A stretch of 15,326 nt of DNA from Verrucomicrobiota bacterium (GCA_010024525.1 RGGS01000008.1:1-15326); one strand, 5' to 3'; shown: positions 7,660 through 15,092, counted from the stretch's first letter. Notes: generated by a model not told the origin, from the sequence alone. A program made the numbers and translations.

Positions 7660-8763
7660 TTACGGATTTAACGCCGGGGATATGGTAACGACGGCGGGGT
7701 TTGTTCCAAAGGGTGTAACCAAGATGGAGGTGAATGCCGGAATCACCGGATTCGTTCGTGTGGAACCTGAAAACGCCGTTGGACCATTCGACGAGGTTGC
7801 GTCCCCGATCCGATAAAGGGCGAAAGCCTTGGCGGATGTGTTCCAAACTTGGTACGCATCCGTGGAGGCATTTGGAACCGAGTTGCCGCGATTGGGCGAG
7901 GTGTTGGGGATGCCAGATGCGGTGAAATCAGTTTGGTAAACCCCAGGATTAGCCAGGAGAGTCTTCTTGCTCCCCGGCATAATCAGGCGCGTCCTGGCTG
8001 TGCGGTAATCGCCAGAGAGGGCAAAGGTCAAGGGAACAGTTTTTAGGTTTACTACGATAAAGCCCCTGCCCAATCCCAAGGGTACATGGTTCTTATTGGC
8101 CGTCCCTGTCTGACTCGAACGCCAGTTGAAGGCAGTGCCAGTTTTATTGATATAATACGTGGTCAATGCACCAGAGGCGGAGTCGAGAACCTGCACCGTT
8201 CCGTTCACGGTAGTGGCACTTGGATTCGCCCCGTTGCCGAACGGATTTGAGGCCGAGGCGGAACCTAGCAGGGAGGAAAGGGTCCATGCCCGGCGGAGCG
8301 CGAACTTGGATCCAGCGGAGAGATTCACGGAAGAGGGAAGAGCGCCTTTGACGGTCAAACTGCTGGAGTTTCCACTCACCACGTCCAGGACCAATCCGAT
8401 AGCCGGCCCATCCAGGATCTCCACTACCCACCATCCGTCCGTGTTCTCGTCTGTGTTGGAAAGACTGGTGGAGGTATTGCCCGTGCCGGCCGGCAGGGAG
8501 GGCGATCCACCGTTTAAATCCACACTAACCGTCAATACGGTGTTACTACCAGAGATCGAGTTGCTGGTTACCGTGCCAAAAGCCTCAACCGGGCGTGCGT
8601 AAGGCGACCCCAAAACGGAGGTGGTGGAGGCGGGGACTGTGACCTGATTTACGCCCACGGGTGTAGCCAGGCCAGCCAAGGCTGACCCGACAAAGACACC
8701 GGCCAAGGCGGTGAGGGCTAGTTTCCGGAACAGTGCAAAGACGACGTTTTGATTGGGTTTCAT
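7660..8763 (-). CDS. TIGR02597-like secreted protein, first gene of minus operon
   Basis: ATG 8763 (367 residues) is preferred over ATG 8823. It puts a normal signal peptide at the N-terminus ('LFRKLALTALAGVFVGSALA', then 'GLATPVG'), while the longer form adds 20 polar residues before it. An AGGAG lies 13 bp upstream (8777-8781), rather far. The mature protein follows what I recall for TIGR02597: 'ATPVGVNQVTVPASTTSVLG' start, 'PYARPVEAFGTVTS', 'WWVVEILDGPAIGLVLDVVS', 'LSAGSKFALRRAWTLSSLLG', then 'VQVLDSASGALTTYYINKTG' and 'FNWRSSQTG'. The second half repeats the theme: 'TFALSGDYRTARTRLIMPGS', 'YQVWNTSAKAFALYRIGDA'. The family is uncharacterised and found in Verrucomicrobia. A second, more diverged member lies at 11390-12472. 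No catalytic residues are seen. Confidence 0.75.
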   Translation of the reverse strand: MKPNQNVVFALFRKLALTALAGVFVGSALAGLATPVGVNQVTVPASTTSVLGSPYARPVEAFGTVTSNSISGSNTVLTVSVDLNGGSPSLPAGTGNTSTSLSNTDENTDGWWVVEILDGPAIGLVLDVVSGNSSSLTVKGALPSSVNLSAGSKFALRRAWTLSSLLGSASASNPFGNGANPSATTVNGTVQVLDSASGALTTYYINKTGTAFNWRSSQTGTANKNHVPLGLGRGFIVVNLKTVPLTFALSGDYRTARTRLIMPGSKKTLLANPGVYQTDFTASGIPNTSPNRGNSVPNASTDAYQVWNTSAKAFALYRIGDATSSNGPTAFSGSTRTNPVIPAFTSILVTPFGTNPAVVTISPALNP

Positions 8764-8851
8764 GAATGGTGATTGACTCCTATTTGAAGGTTGAAACGAA
8801 GAGTTGATGAAGCGGTTGTTCATGTTCTACAAAAAAAGAATTTGCCGATCA

Positions 8852-8867
8852 GTGGAAAAATTTCCAC
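8852..8867. promoter_or_regulatory. Palindrome GTGGAAAaaTTTCCAC upstream of minus operon
   Basis: Seven-base arms (8852-8858 and 8861-8867) surround two A residues. It lies 88 bp upstream of ATG 8763, inside the divergent promoter region. On the plus strand it is followed by CGG and six T, so it could also end transcripts entering from the minus-operon side. An operator is equally possible. Confidence 0.35.
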
Positions 8868-8894
8868 CGGTTTTTTGTTACATTTGTGTGACAA

Positions 8895-8921
8895 ATTTTA
8901 ATCCAATATCATTCTTATCAA
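8895..8921 (-). promoter_or_regulatory. Candidate promoter of the minus-strand operon
   Basis: On the minus strand TTGATA (8921-8916) and TAAAAT (8900-8895) resemble -35 and -10 boxes with a 15-bp spacer, shorter than the usual 17. The -10 box overlaps the ATTTGTgtgACAAAT palindrome, where a bound regulator would block initiation. Confidence 0.25.
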
Positions 8922-9025
8922 GCACTTACGACAGATGTCATAGTCTTGTCACGATTCAGCGAATATAAATCCCCTAAAAAAATTTCATTTTTTGAATTGC
9001 GGCTTTCCGTGAGCCCGTGGGGTTG

Positions 9026-9054
9026 TGACAATTTTATGACAAGCAGGCTAACCT
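9026..9054 (+). promoter_or_regulatory. Candidate promoter of the plus-strand gene set
   Basis: TGACAA (9026-9031) and TAACCT (9049-9054) are separated by 17 bp and lie 37 bp before the GTG at 9091. Both boxes are imperfect. The second phased TGACAA box falls inside the spacer. Confidence 0.25.
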
Positions 9055-9090
9055 CTGGATTGTTACGAGAGATGATGTTGATTAGCCCAT

Positions 9091-11376
9091 GTGATTGATC
9101 AACTGACAGGGGCTGGAGGTCGTTTCCTCTCCACCCTTCGAGCCATCGGCGTATCCATCATCCTGACAACGGTGGCGGGGCGGACCGACACCCTCTCGGT
9201 CTATTTTCCTCCGGCGCTGGGGGCGGACATAGGGTTGACCACTTCCACTGGGACATCCCTCGCGGGCTTCACCGTGCTGGCGGGAACACTCAGCGTGACC
9301 CCTGACCAACTTTTTTCCAATCTATCGGGAAAAAACACCGCCGCGCAGGTTCGTTCGACCGTGGATTCTGCCTTCACTTCTTTCGGATCTTTTTTGATGT
9401 CCGACGCCTACCTGAGCGACCCAGATCAGGGTGTCATTCTCTTGGATGGGGACATGGCCAGCGGCGCAATTCGAAACCGGGACATTTACCTCATTTTCTA
9501 CAATGCCGCAGATAAAAATAATGCGACGGAAATGTCCATTCTTCGCATGGCGGACCGATCACAATCCACCGGCCAAGGAGTTGGCATTTTTCCCAATGCC
9601 GCTTTTTTGGGGGTGCGTAACGCCGATTTTTACTTGGGCGACGGCAACGGCATCTTGCCAGCTCAGGACGCTTTACAACTGTTGATCGGCGGATTTGATC
9701 CGGTCCAAAACCGTTTTGTCCTGGGATCCATCGAGGGAGGGATCGGCCGGATCATCAGCCAGACGAACCTGACGATCCCCCCCGGAATTGCGCAAGATTA
9801 TTTGATTCAAGCAAATCACGGTGCAGACCGATACGCCACCACCAATCTACCGGCTTGGGCTTCTTTAGCCACCAACGGAGTGATTAGGCTCAATCCGCCT
9901 GCAGATAGCGGTTCGACCAACTTCATCGGTCTGTTGGCCTCGAATAGTGTGACGGGAAAATCTGCCTCCGCCACCCTCCGCTTGGTCGTGCAGGCCTCCA
10001 GTCTCACCTTCACCACCACCACCAACCTCATCCAAGGCCACGCCGGGGTGGCCCTTGAAAATTTCGCCTTTGTCTCCACCGGCACGGGGCCGACATACAG
10101 CGTGGCGTCCGGGAATTTGCGCGGCCTCTCTCTTTCCGGTTCCGGCATTCTTTCCGGAATCCCCACCAGCCCTGGCACCAACGACGTGACGATCCGAGCC
10201 TCGGCAGGGGGGGAATCCGCCACCACCACTTTTTCTCTTGCCATTGCGAACCCGACTCTCGTTGTCCCGGCGGGTGAACTGAGCGATGGGCAAATTGTGG
10301 CCACGGCGGGCAGCATGCGCACTGTCGTGCTGAGCAACACACCCGGATTTATCAATCGATCGGGCTCCATCACCAGTCCAAATCCAACGCCCACCGGTGT
10401 CAGCTTTGACGGCACCAACCTGGTGGTTGCCACCAACGCCCAGCCCCTGGCCAGGGGAACCGCGAATCTGACCCTAACTTTGACCGCCAACCGAGTCGTG
10501 GGAAGCACCACCGTATCCGCCTCGACCACCGTGCCCCTACGGGTTGTGGCCCCGGCCCCGACGTCCTTGGTCGGAACAAATGAATTTGAGGTGGATGTAG
10601 GCCAAGACTTTTCCACGAGCATTCTCACGGACGCAGGCTCTTTCGCCCGCATGAGCTTCTCCAACCTCCCCCCGGGATTGAGCGGATTTTCCTCCGGACT
10701 TATCTCTGGCGTGAACCGAAACTCTGGCCTTCCCAATGTGTATCCGGTTTCCGTGATCGCAAGCACGACTAATCTCTACGAGGGGGGTGGGGTTCTAACC
10801 TCAACGATTACCGTACGTTTACGTAACACCAACCCGCCATTCTTTAGCCCTTTAACCAATCGAATCCTGGGTGCGTTGGGTAAAAACATTTCCCTTGTTC
10901 TCAACGCCTCCAACTCTCCTTATGCTTATGGTGCCAGTAATTTGCCGACCGGACTGAGTTTGGTGGGCAACACGATTTCGGGAATACCCGCGGAAGCGGG
11001 TCTCTTCCCCATCCCTGTGGTCGCCTACAATTCTTATCGGCCGGGCTCCTCCAATCCCGCAGATCGGCAGCCCGGATTCGGCACCGTGGTCATCAGTGTC
11101 GCCGACGTCAAACCGCCCTCCTCCGTGGCGCCCACCAACCCCGGAGTCTTGACAAAAAATGCCACGATTTCATTGAACGACAATCGTCTGCTATTGGATG
11201 CGGTCTCAAGCGGGGTGATGGTCTCCGCGATTGGCCTACCTCCCGGGATCTCCTTGGACCCAACCACCGGTAAAATATACGGCACACCCACCGCCACTGG
11301 CACTTTTCAGGTGACGGTTTTCATTCAAAATGGCAAGGGGTGGATCAGAAAAGGCGTTTCTTTAACCGTTCGATAA
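9091..11376 (+). CDS. Secreted protein with He_PIG-type putative Ig repeats
   Basis: The 761-residue product begins at GTG 9091; the frame is closed upstream at 9079, so little earlier start is possible. The leader 'RAIGVSIILTTVAGRTD' is a plausible but weak signal peptide. Residues ~34-205 form a secreted N-terminal module ('GTSLAGFTVLAGTLSVTPDQ', 'IRNRDIYLIFYNAADKNNAT'). From ~222 on there are about five beta-sandwich repeats of the putative-Ig (He_PIG) type, seen as 'LPAWASLATNGVIRLNP' (253), 'LRGLSLSGSGILSGIP' (343), 'LPPGLSGFSSGLISGV' (526), 'LPTGLSLVGNTISGIP' (618) and 'LPPGISLDPTTGKIYGTP' (716). Such repeats form stalks or adhesion surfaces in large extracellular proteins. No catalytic domain, PEP-CTERM or other sorting tail is present; it ends directly after the last repeat. 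The next gene starts 13 bp downstream, which implies an operon. Confidence 0.8.
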   Translation: MIDQLTGAGGRFLSTLRAIGVSIILTTVAGRTDTLSVYFPPALGADIGLTTSTGTSLAGFTVLAGTLSVTPDQLFSNLSGKNTAAQVRSTVDSAFTSFGSFLMSDAYLSDPDQGVILLDGDMASGAIRNRDIYLIFYNAADKNNATEMSILRMADRSQSTGQGVGIFPNAAFLGVRNADFYLGDGNGILPAQDALQLLIGGFDPVQNRFVLGSIEGGIGRIISQTNLTIPPGIAQDYLIQANHGADRYATTNLPAWASLATNGVIRLNPPADSGSTNFIGLLASNSVTGKSASATLRLVVQASSLTFTTTTNLIQGHAGVALENFAFVSTGTGPTYSVASGNLRGLSLSGSGILSGIPTSPGTNDVTIRASAGGESATTTFSLAIANPTLVVPAGELSDGQIVATAGSMRTVVLSNTPGFINRSGSITSPNPTPTGVSFDGTNLVVATNAQPLARGTANLTLTLTANRVVGSTTVSASTTVPLRVVAPAPTSLVGTNEFEVDVGQDFSTSILTDAGSFARMSFSNLPPGLSGFSSGLISGVNRNSGLPNVYPVSVIASTTNLYEGGGVLTSTITVRLRNTNPPFFSPLTNRILGALGKNISLVLNASNSPYAYGASNLPTGLSLVGNTISGIPAEAGLFPIPVVAYNSYRPGSSNPADRQPGFGTVVISVADVKPPSSVAPTNPGVLTKNATISLNDNRLLLDAVSSGVMVSAIGLPPGISLDPTTGKIYGTPTATGTFQVTVFIQNGKGWIRKGVSLTVR

Positions 11377-11389
11377 ACCGAGGTCTTTT

Positions 11390-12472
11390 ATGCCAAACCA
11401 GCCCGTCGCTCTAAAGATCAAAGCCGTAGGCATGGTCTTCTCACTTTTACTGGCAACCTGGAATCTGTCAGCCCAAGACGCACTCCCTTACCTTCTTACC
11501 ACTGAAAATCAGCTCGAGGTTGTCGGCTTCCCCATCCATCAACCCGCCGTGGATGCGGGCACAGTCAGCGCCGTAAAAGGCCCATTGGTCTATTGGTCTC
11601 CCTCCTTTACCGATCGGCCGTTCGGCTCGGCCTTGCGCCCAGGTCAGGAATATTACGTGGAAGTGGTGGGACCGGTCAGCCACTCTTGGTTAGGACACCG
11701 TTTCGAACTCGATGAGACCTCGACCCGGGCCCGCACCGACCACGTCCTTGTCACCCTTGCCTCTGCCTACAACACCCGTGGGATCCCCGACTCTTCCCTT
11801 GCGGGAGCCCGCTTGGAAATCCGCCCCCATCTCACCGTTGACGGACTTTGGGGCGAGACGATACGCGACCGCGTTCTTTACGGGGGCGAGCCTGCCACTA
11901 GCTTCACTTTTTCTCTTCCCGCACCTGGGACAGTTCCGGGAACTCTCTCGGTTACCCCCTCCCTGCAACGACCTTCCGATCCTCTGGAGTGGATGAACTC
12001 ACTGGCACAGGGCGTCCGAATTACCGAACCCTTGCTGATTCCGCCAGGAACTGCGGTGGTGGTAACTTTGGGTCAACGCCGGGGTTCCTCCCTAAGCTTG
12101 ACAGCAGAACCCCGGGCATGGCCCACTGCCGCTCCCCTGCAATCGGGGGTGAATCTTCTTGCCTACCCGTATCCCAAGGATCTGCGACTCGGAATCGACT
12201 GGGGTTCCTCACGCGAGGGATTCAAGGGGTCGGCCAAGCCATTTCCGGGGCAGGATCGGCTCGAGATTTGGGCAGGTAAAAATCGGCGTTCTTTTGCTCC
12301 TGAGACCCAGGCTTCTGGCGGGGTGCGCTGGCGCCTCCTCAATCCCACCACCATCACGCGCGATTGGGCTCAGCCACCCACCTATCTAGACCGAATTCCC
12401 CCAGGCCAAGGATTCTTGCTCCGGAAATCAAAAGCGGACTCTCTCCACTTTTTCTACCCCCCTCAACCATAA
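11390..12472 (+). CDS. Second, diverged TIGR02597-like secreted protein
   Basis: The 360-residue product starts at ATG 11390, 6 bp after GAGG (11380-11383) and 13 bp after the previous stop. The signal peptide is 'AVGMVFSLLLATWNLSAQ', cleaved near SAQ. It follows the same order of blocks as the product of 8763-7660: 'LEVVGFPIHQPAVDAGTVSA', 'EYYVEVVGPVSHSWLGHRFE', 'LAGARLEIRPHLTVDGLWGE', then a half with 'LLIPPGTAVVVTLGQRRG', 'LEIWAGKNRRSFAPE' and a closing 'IPPGQGFLLRKSKADSLHFF'. The two proteins share architecture but little exact sequence, so they are old paralogues. No active-site motif is visible. Position between the He_PIG protein and two outer-membrane barrels suggests an envelope or surface role. 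Confidence 0.7.
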   Translation: MPNQPVALKIKAVGMVFSLLLATWNLSAQDALPYLLTTENQLEVVGFPIHQPAVDAGTVSAVKGPLVYWSPSFTDRPFGSALRPGQEYYVEVVGPVSHSWLGHRFELDETSTRARTDHVLVTLASAYNTRGIPDSSLAGARLEIRPHLTVDGLWGETIRDRVLYGGEPATSFTFSLPAPGTVPGTLSVTPSLQRPSDPLEWMNSLAQGVRITEPLLIPPGTAVVVTLGQRRGSSLSLTAEPRAWPTAAPLQSGVNLLAYPYPKDLRLGIDWGSSREGFKGSAKPFPGQDRLEIWAGKNRRSFAPETQASGGVRWRLLNPTTITRDWAQPPTYLDRIPPGQGFLLRKSKADSLHFFYPPQP

Positions 12473-12587
12473 CCACCGACCCGCCGCCACGCCGATGGTA
12501 TGTGGCATTTCGAAGGCTGTTCACATGTTCTTTTTTCCCTCTCCGATAGGCACTTGAAGCGGGATTGCCCCTCTCCAGCTTCAGACC

Positions 12588-13412
12588 ATGCGCCGATGGG
12601 GTGTGCTCTGCTTGCTGCTTCTGGCCGGAATTTCCGGCAGCTTTGCTGTCGACGTTGCCCAAACACCCGCGATGAACCCGGCCCCGATGGAACGGGGCCC
12701 TACAGAATCTTCCAACTCCGGATCCAGCACCTCGGTAGGGCCGCGCTCCGCCGCGGCCTTTTCCACCCCCCTCGATCCCACTCAGGAACTGGTCGACGCC
12801 CCCCTGCCCGGGCAAAAAAATGTCGAGGCGGGCGTGCTAGCCAACGAAGGCGATGCCTCCGCTCTTACCCCATTCTACGTCCGCACCGGCATCGGCCTAA
12901 GTTTTGTCACGAACGTAAACTATCCGGACTTTGGGATCTCTAGCGCCGTCAATATGGCGCCGGGCTTCGCTACCGGGCTGATGCTTGGAGCTCAGTTCCA
13001 CAATAATGTGGCTTTCGAGATCGAGGGCGGCCTCCTCTACAACTCTGTCTACTCCAATCAAACCGGTGGACTGGCGGCCACCGACATGACCCAAGTGACC
13101 AACGTCCAGCTCTTCCAAGTTCCCATGATGGGGAATCTCATTTTTCGCACCGATCCCCTCGCCGGTTCCATGGTCCGCCTGGTCGCGGGCGGAGGTGCGG
13201 GCGGCATCTTTCGACAGATGTTCATCACGGGCGGTCCCAACGACGTCACCCGCAGCCAGACGGTCTCCGCCTATCAGGGTTTTGGCGGCATCCAAATCAA
13301 CCCGGGCGAGCCGGATTTGATGGTCGACGTCCAGTTCCGCTACCTCAACTCCCTTGCCGGCCAATCCGTCCCCTCCATGTCGATCCTGGGGACCGTGACG
13401 GTTCGCTTCTGA
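12588..13412 (+). CDS. Outer-membrane beta-barrel protein (paralogue 1)
   Basis: The 274-residue product has a signal peptide ('MRRWGVLCLLLLAGISGSFA') and a Pro/Ser-rich linker (residues ~21-85), followed by a barrel of about 185 residues. Its strands alternate hydrophobic and polar residues ('PFYVRTGIGLSFVTNVNY', 'FEIEGGLLYNSVYSN', 'VQLFQVPMMGNLIF', 'VRLVAGGGAGGIFRQMF') and it ends 'ILGTVTVRF', with the terminal Phe recognised by the BAM complex. Length and pattern fit the small 8-stranded OmpA/OmpW-like barrel group; the specific function is unknown. No clear Shine-Dalgarno precedes ATG 12588, and the gap of 115 bp after the previous gene could hold its own promoter. A paralogue lies at about 13994-14851. 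Confidence 0.78.
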   Translation: MRRWGVLCLLLLAGISGSFAVDVAQTPAMNPAPMERGPTESSNSGSSTSVGPRSAAAFSTPLDPTQELVDAPLPGQKNVEAGVLANEGDASALTPFYVRTGIGLSFVTNVNYPDFGISSAVNMAPGFATGLMLGAQFHNNVAFEIEGGLLYNSVYSNQTGGLAATDMTQVTNVQLFQVPMMGNLIFRTDPLAGSMVRLVAGGGAGGIFRQMFITGGPNDVTRSQTVSAYQGFGGIQINPGEPDLMVDVQFRYLNSLAGQSVPSMSILGTVTVRF

Positions 13413-13454
13413 TTCCGACTCACTATGACACAGGTTTCGACCGAAAAGCACGCG

Positions 13455-13505
13455 AAGGGGTTGAGGAATTTCGGAATTAGGATTTGGGATTTCGGATTTC
13501 GAAAT
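13455..13505 (+). repeat. 51-nt direct repeat, left copy
   Basis: It matches 14003-14053 at 45 of 51 positions without gaps. In the same relative frame both copies would read 'KGxRNxGIRIWDFGFRN', a translation I recall as a common spurious peptide from intergenic repeats in PVC genomes. It begins 43 bp after the first barrel gene. Confidence 0.85.
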
Positions 13506-13552
13506 CAGGAATCCTCGGTGATCTCAGCGCCTCGGCGGTCGCATCTGATTTT

Positions 13553-13567
13553 ACCGCTGAGACGCAG
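13553..13567 (+). repeat. Short intergenic motif ACCGCNGAGACGCNG, copy 1
   Basis: ACCGCTGAGACGCAG here matches the reverse complement of 15053-15067 (ACCGCAGAGACGCGG) at 13 of 15 positions. This kind of motif is scattered between genes in PVC genomes, from memory. The stretch 13506-13673 otherwise shows no gene. Confidence 0.5.
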
Positions 13568-13673
13568 AGACTGTTTTCGCTTTCTGCGTTCTGCTTTTGG
13601 CTTGGCTCGACAAAAACTTTTCGCAATTCCTAGGTGGCCTAGGCGTGGCTGGGAGCAGACAAGGATCTCGCCT

Positions 13674-13939
13674 TTAGCGAACGGCCTGCGAAAGCATGAA
13701 CCATACCCCGCCCAACACCACGACCGCTGGCTGACCAAAAGACCAAAAATCCATTTCACCAAATCAGCCTTCAACTCCTGCAAATCCGCCTTCGTGGCAA
13801 ACTCCCGATGAGCCGAGGCCTGCGGTTCTTGACGCGTCTTGTCGGCAGTAACCTCAATCGCCTCAAGGATGGCCGTTGCCTGTTCACTTCGAAACCCACC
13901 CTCCTTTTCAAGGGTCTTCAATGCCTGGGCCAGTGCCAT
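13674..13939 (-). pseudogene. Short coiled-coil protein with C-terminal membrane helix, frameshifted
   Basis: From ATG 13939 (or 13948) the minus strand encodes 'MALAQALKTLEKEGGFRSEQ', then 'ILEAIEVTADKTRQE' and 'ATKADLQELKADLVKWIFGL'. This fits a family of ~80-110 residue coiled-coil proteins with a C-terminal membrane helix, similar to DUF1640-type proteins (from memory). After 'KWIFGLLVSQ' the frame turns into an Arg/Cys-rich unrelated tail that runs to 13505. A neighbouring frame gives the expected hydrophobic end, 'GQPAVVVLGGVWFMLSQAVR', stopping at TAA 13674-13676. The shift lies near 13735. The gene is antisense to its neighbours and enclosed by the 51-nt repeats. It is probably non-functional unless the shift is a sequencing error. 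Confidence 0.6.
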
Positions 13940-13993
13940 GACGAGCATCTTGAATCCTGGAACCATCCTGTCACCGCGAAGAGATCCAGGCAT

Positions 13994-14851
13994 TTGGGGG
14001 TCAAGGGGTTTAGGAATTGGGGAATTCGGATCTGGGATTTTGGATTTCGAAATTCCAATTCCGCAATCCGAAATCTCTCCCTCACCTTCATATTTGGCCT
14101 TTTTTTAATCCCAACGACCAATTCCTCCGCCCAACGCCTCGAGGTCACGGATGTGAATGCCAAGTCGCCCAACGAACCCGGCTTCGACCTGCGCCTCGCC
14201 CTCGGCGGTACCGTCAACAGCGACATGACCGTCTCCACCCGCGAAGGCCGCTCCTACCCCCAGCCAAACATCAATCCGCTGGTAGGCAACTGCAACTTTA
14301 ACGGCACGGTCAGCTATGAGTCGGTTGCCTTCAACCCGGGCTTCCGTTTCGACTTCGCCCCCGGCTACCGCCTCAACGAATGGATCGGGTTCGAGTTCGA
14401 AACCGGCTGTATCTACAACACGGTCGACGCCTACACCATCAGCGGCAACGGCACCTTCACTGGCACGGGGGGCAACCCCACCCTCAACGGCACCACCACC
14501 GCCGACGCCCAAGGGTATCTTTTGCAAGTCCCGCTGATGGTGAATGTTGAGTTTTCCTACCCGCTGGAGGGCGGCTGGCGCCCGTTTATCGGGGCCGGCG
14601 GCGGAGGCATGTTCCAGAAAATGACCATCGGCACTCTCACCGGCGACATCCAGGTCCAGGGCGACTTCAACCAGTCCAACTTCTTGGGGGCTTGGGAGGC
14701 TTTTCTCGGCTTTGGCTACCAAGTGGCCCCGGGCTTCGACGTTTCCCTCGCCTACCGGCTCAACGGGGTGCTCGCTCCCGACTTCGCCGGTTACACCATG
14801 CAGAACTTTTTCACCCAAGCCGCTGAGTTTGGGATGAATTGGAGGTTTTGA
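13994..14851 (+). CDS. Outer-membrane beta-barrel protein (paralogue 2), start set by repeat DNA
   Basis: The mature part (from 'QRLEVTDVNAKSPNEPG') is a barrel related to the product of 12588-13412: 'IGFEFETGCIYNTVDAY' matches 'VAFEIEGGLLYNSVYSN', 'YLLQVPLMVNVEFSYP' matches 'QLFQVPMMGNLIFRTD', and 'FIGAGGGGMFQKM' matches 'LVAGGGAGGIFRQM'. It ends 'AEFGMNWRF' with the BAM-type terminal Phe. A signal-peptide core, 'LSLTFIFGLFLIPTTNSSAQ', starts at residue 90 of the longest frame (ATG 13808). No ATG lies close to it; TTG 13994 is the nearest usual start and gives 285 residues, with ~27 residues translated from the 51-nt repeat before the hydrophobic core. ATG 13808 would run antisense through the coiled-coil gene and is less likely. 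The start is therefore uncertain; the barrel call is good. Confidence 0.7.
   Translation: MGVKGFRNWGIRIWDFGFRNSNSAIRNLSLTFIFGLFLIPTTNSSAQRLEVTDVNAKSPNEPGFDLRLALGGTVNSDMTVSTREGRSYPQPNINPLVGNCNFNGTVSYESVAFNPGFRFDFAPGYRLNEWIGFEFETGCIYNTVDAYTISGNGTFTGTGGNPTLNGTTTADAQGYLLQVPLMVNVEFSYPLEGGWRPFIGAGGGGMFQKMTIGTLTGDIQVQGDFNQSNFLGAWEAFLGFGYQVAPGFDVSLAYRLNGVLAPDFAGYTMQNFFTQAAEFGMNWRF
14003..14053 (+). repeat. 51-nt direct repeat, right copy
   Basis: This copy abuts, and is read through by, the start of the second barrel gene, just before its signal-peptide core. It has six substitutions relative to 13455-13505. The copies are 548 bp apart start to start. Confidence 0.85.
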
Positions 14852-14912
14852 GTTAGACCTAGGGATTCAGGGGTTAACGGATTGAGGCCTCAAGGGTTTA
14901 AAGCTTCCGAAA

Positions 14913-15002
14913 CTAGGTAGGGCGGGCTCTCCGCAGGCCGCCTCGCTCAGCCCTCAAGACGTTTTTCCAACCAGGCGGGACCATCAATCCCGCCCTACCT
15001 AG
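14913..15002. repeat. Inverted repeat CTAGGTAGGGCGGG, 14-bp arms
   Basis: Arms at 14913-14926 and 14989-15002 are perfect complements with a 62-bp spacer. A palindrome TTGAGGCCTCAA (14882-14893) lies just before. The unit starts 62 bp after the second barrel gene and could form a long stem in its transcript. It looks like a small non-coding repeat element (REP/MITE-like); there is no coding sequence in it. Confidence 0.65.
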
Positions 15003-15012
15003 CTCCAAGTCG

Positions 15013-15046
15013 CAAGCCTCAACACGACTTCAACTTCAACTTAAAC
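15013..15046 (+). repeat. Diverged 34-nt direct repeat, copy 1
   Basis: It aligns without gaps with 15130-15163, both starting CAA(G/A)CCTCAACA and ending ACTTAAAC. Its last 15 bases (15032-15046) recur exactly at 15304-15318. Confidence 0.5.
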
Positions 15047-15052
15047 GATCCT

Positions 15053-15067
15053 CCGCGTCTCTGCGGT
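15053..15067 (-). repeat. Short intergenic motif ACCGCNGAGACGCNG, copy 2 (inverted)
   Basis: Reads CCGCGTCTCTGCGGT on the plus strand, the inverted counterpart of 13553-13567. It sits between the two 34-nt repeat copies. Confidence 0.5.
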
Positions 15068-15092
15068 AATCACAACCCGTTGCGTGTTGCTA

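Larger units (their letters stand above)
8764..9090. promoter_or_regulatory. Divergent AT-rich promoter region with repeated TGACAA boxes
   Basis: This 327-bp gap separates the two divergent gene sets and contains no credible gene. TGACAA occurs at 8889-8894, 9026-9031 and 9037-9042 (the last two exactly 11 bp apart), and inverted as TTGTCA at 8946-8951. Two boxes sit in small palindromes: ATTTGTgtgACAAAT (8882-8896) and TTGTgACAA (9023-9031). Repeated, helically phased palindromic half-sites are typical of operator DNA. The cognate regulator is not in the window and I do not recognise the site. Confidence 0.5.

Noticed and set aside
8852..8876. Palindrome plus T-run read as an intrinsic terminator on the plus strand
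   Set aside because: No plus-strand gene ends upstream of it and the stem is A/T-rich; an operator role is at least as likely.
9072..9098. Eight-codon frame (MMLISPCD) overlapping the GTG start at 9091
   Set aside because: It could be a leader peptide, but there is no good ribosome site and no attenuator-like structure after it.
9816..10766. 316-codon minus-strand frame
   Set aside because: It is fully antisense to the He_PIG protein, whose repeats are well preserved; the product is Pro/Val/Arg-rich with no domain.
13425..13811. 128-codon plus-strand frame containing 'GIRIWDFGFRN'
   Set aside because: It is repeat DNA followed by the antisense of the coiled-coil gene, has no signal or domain, and its composition does not look coding.
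14105..14818. 237-codon minus-strand frame
   Set aside because: It is the antisense of the second barrel gene, Gly/Val/Glu-rich, a common shadow of GC-rich coding DNA.
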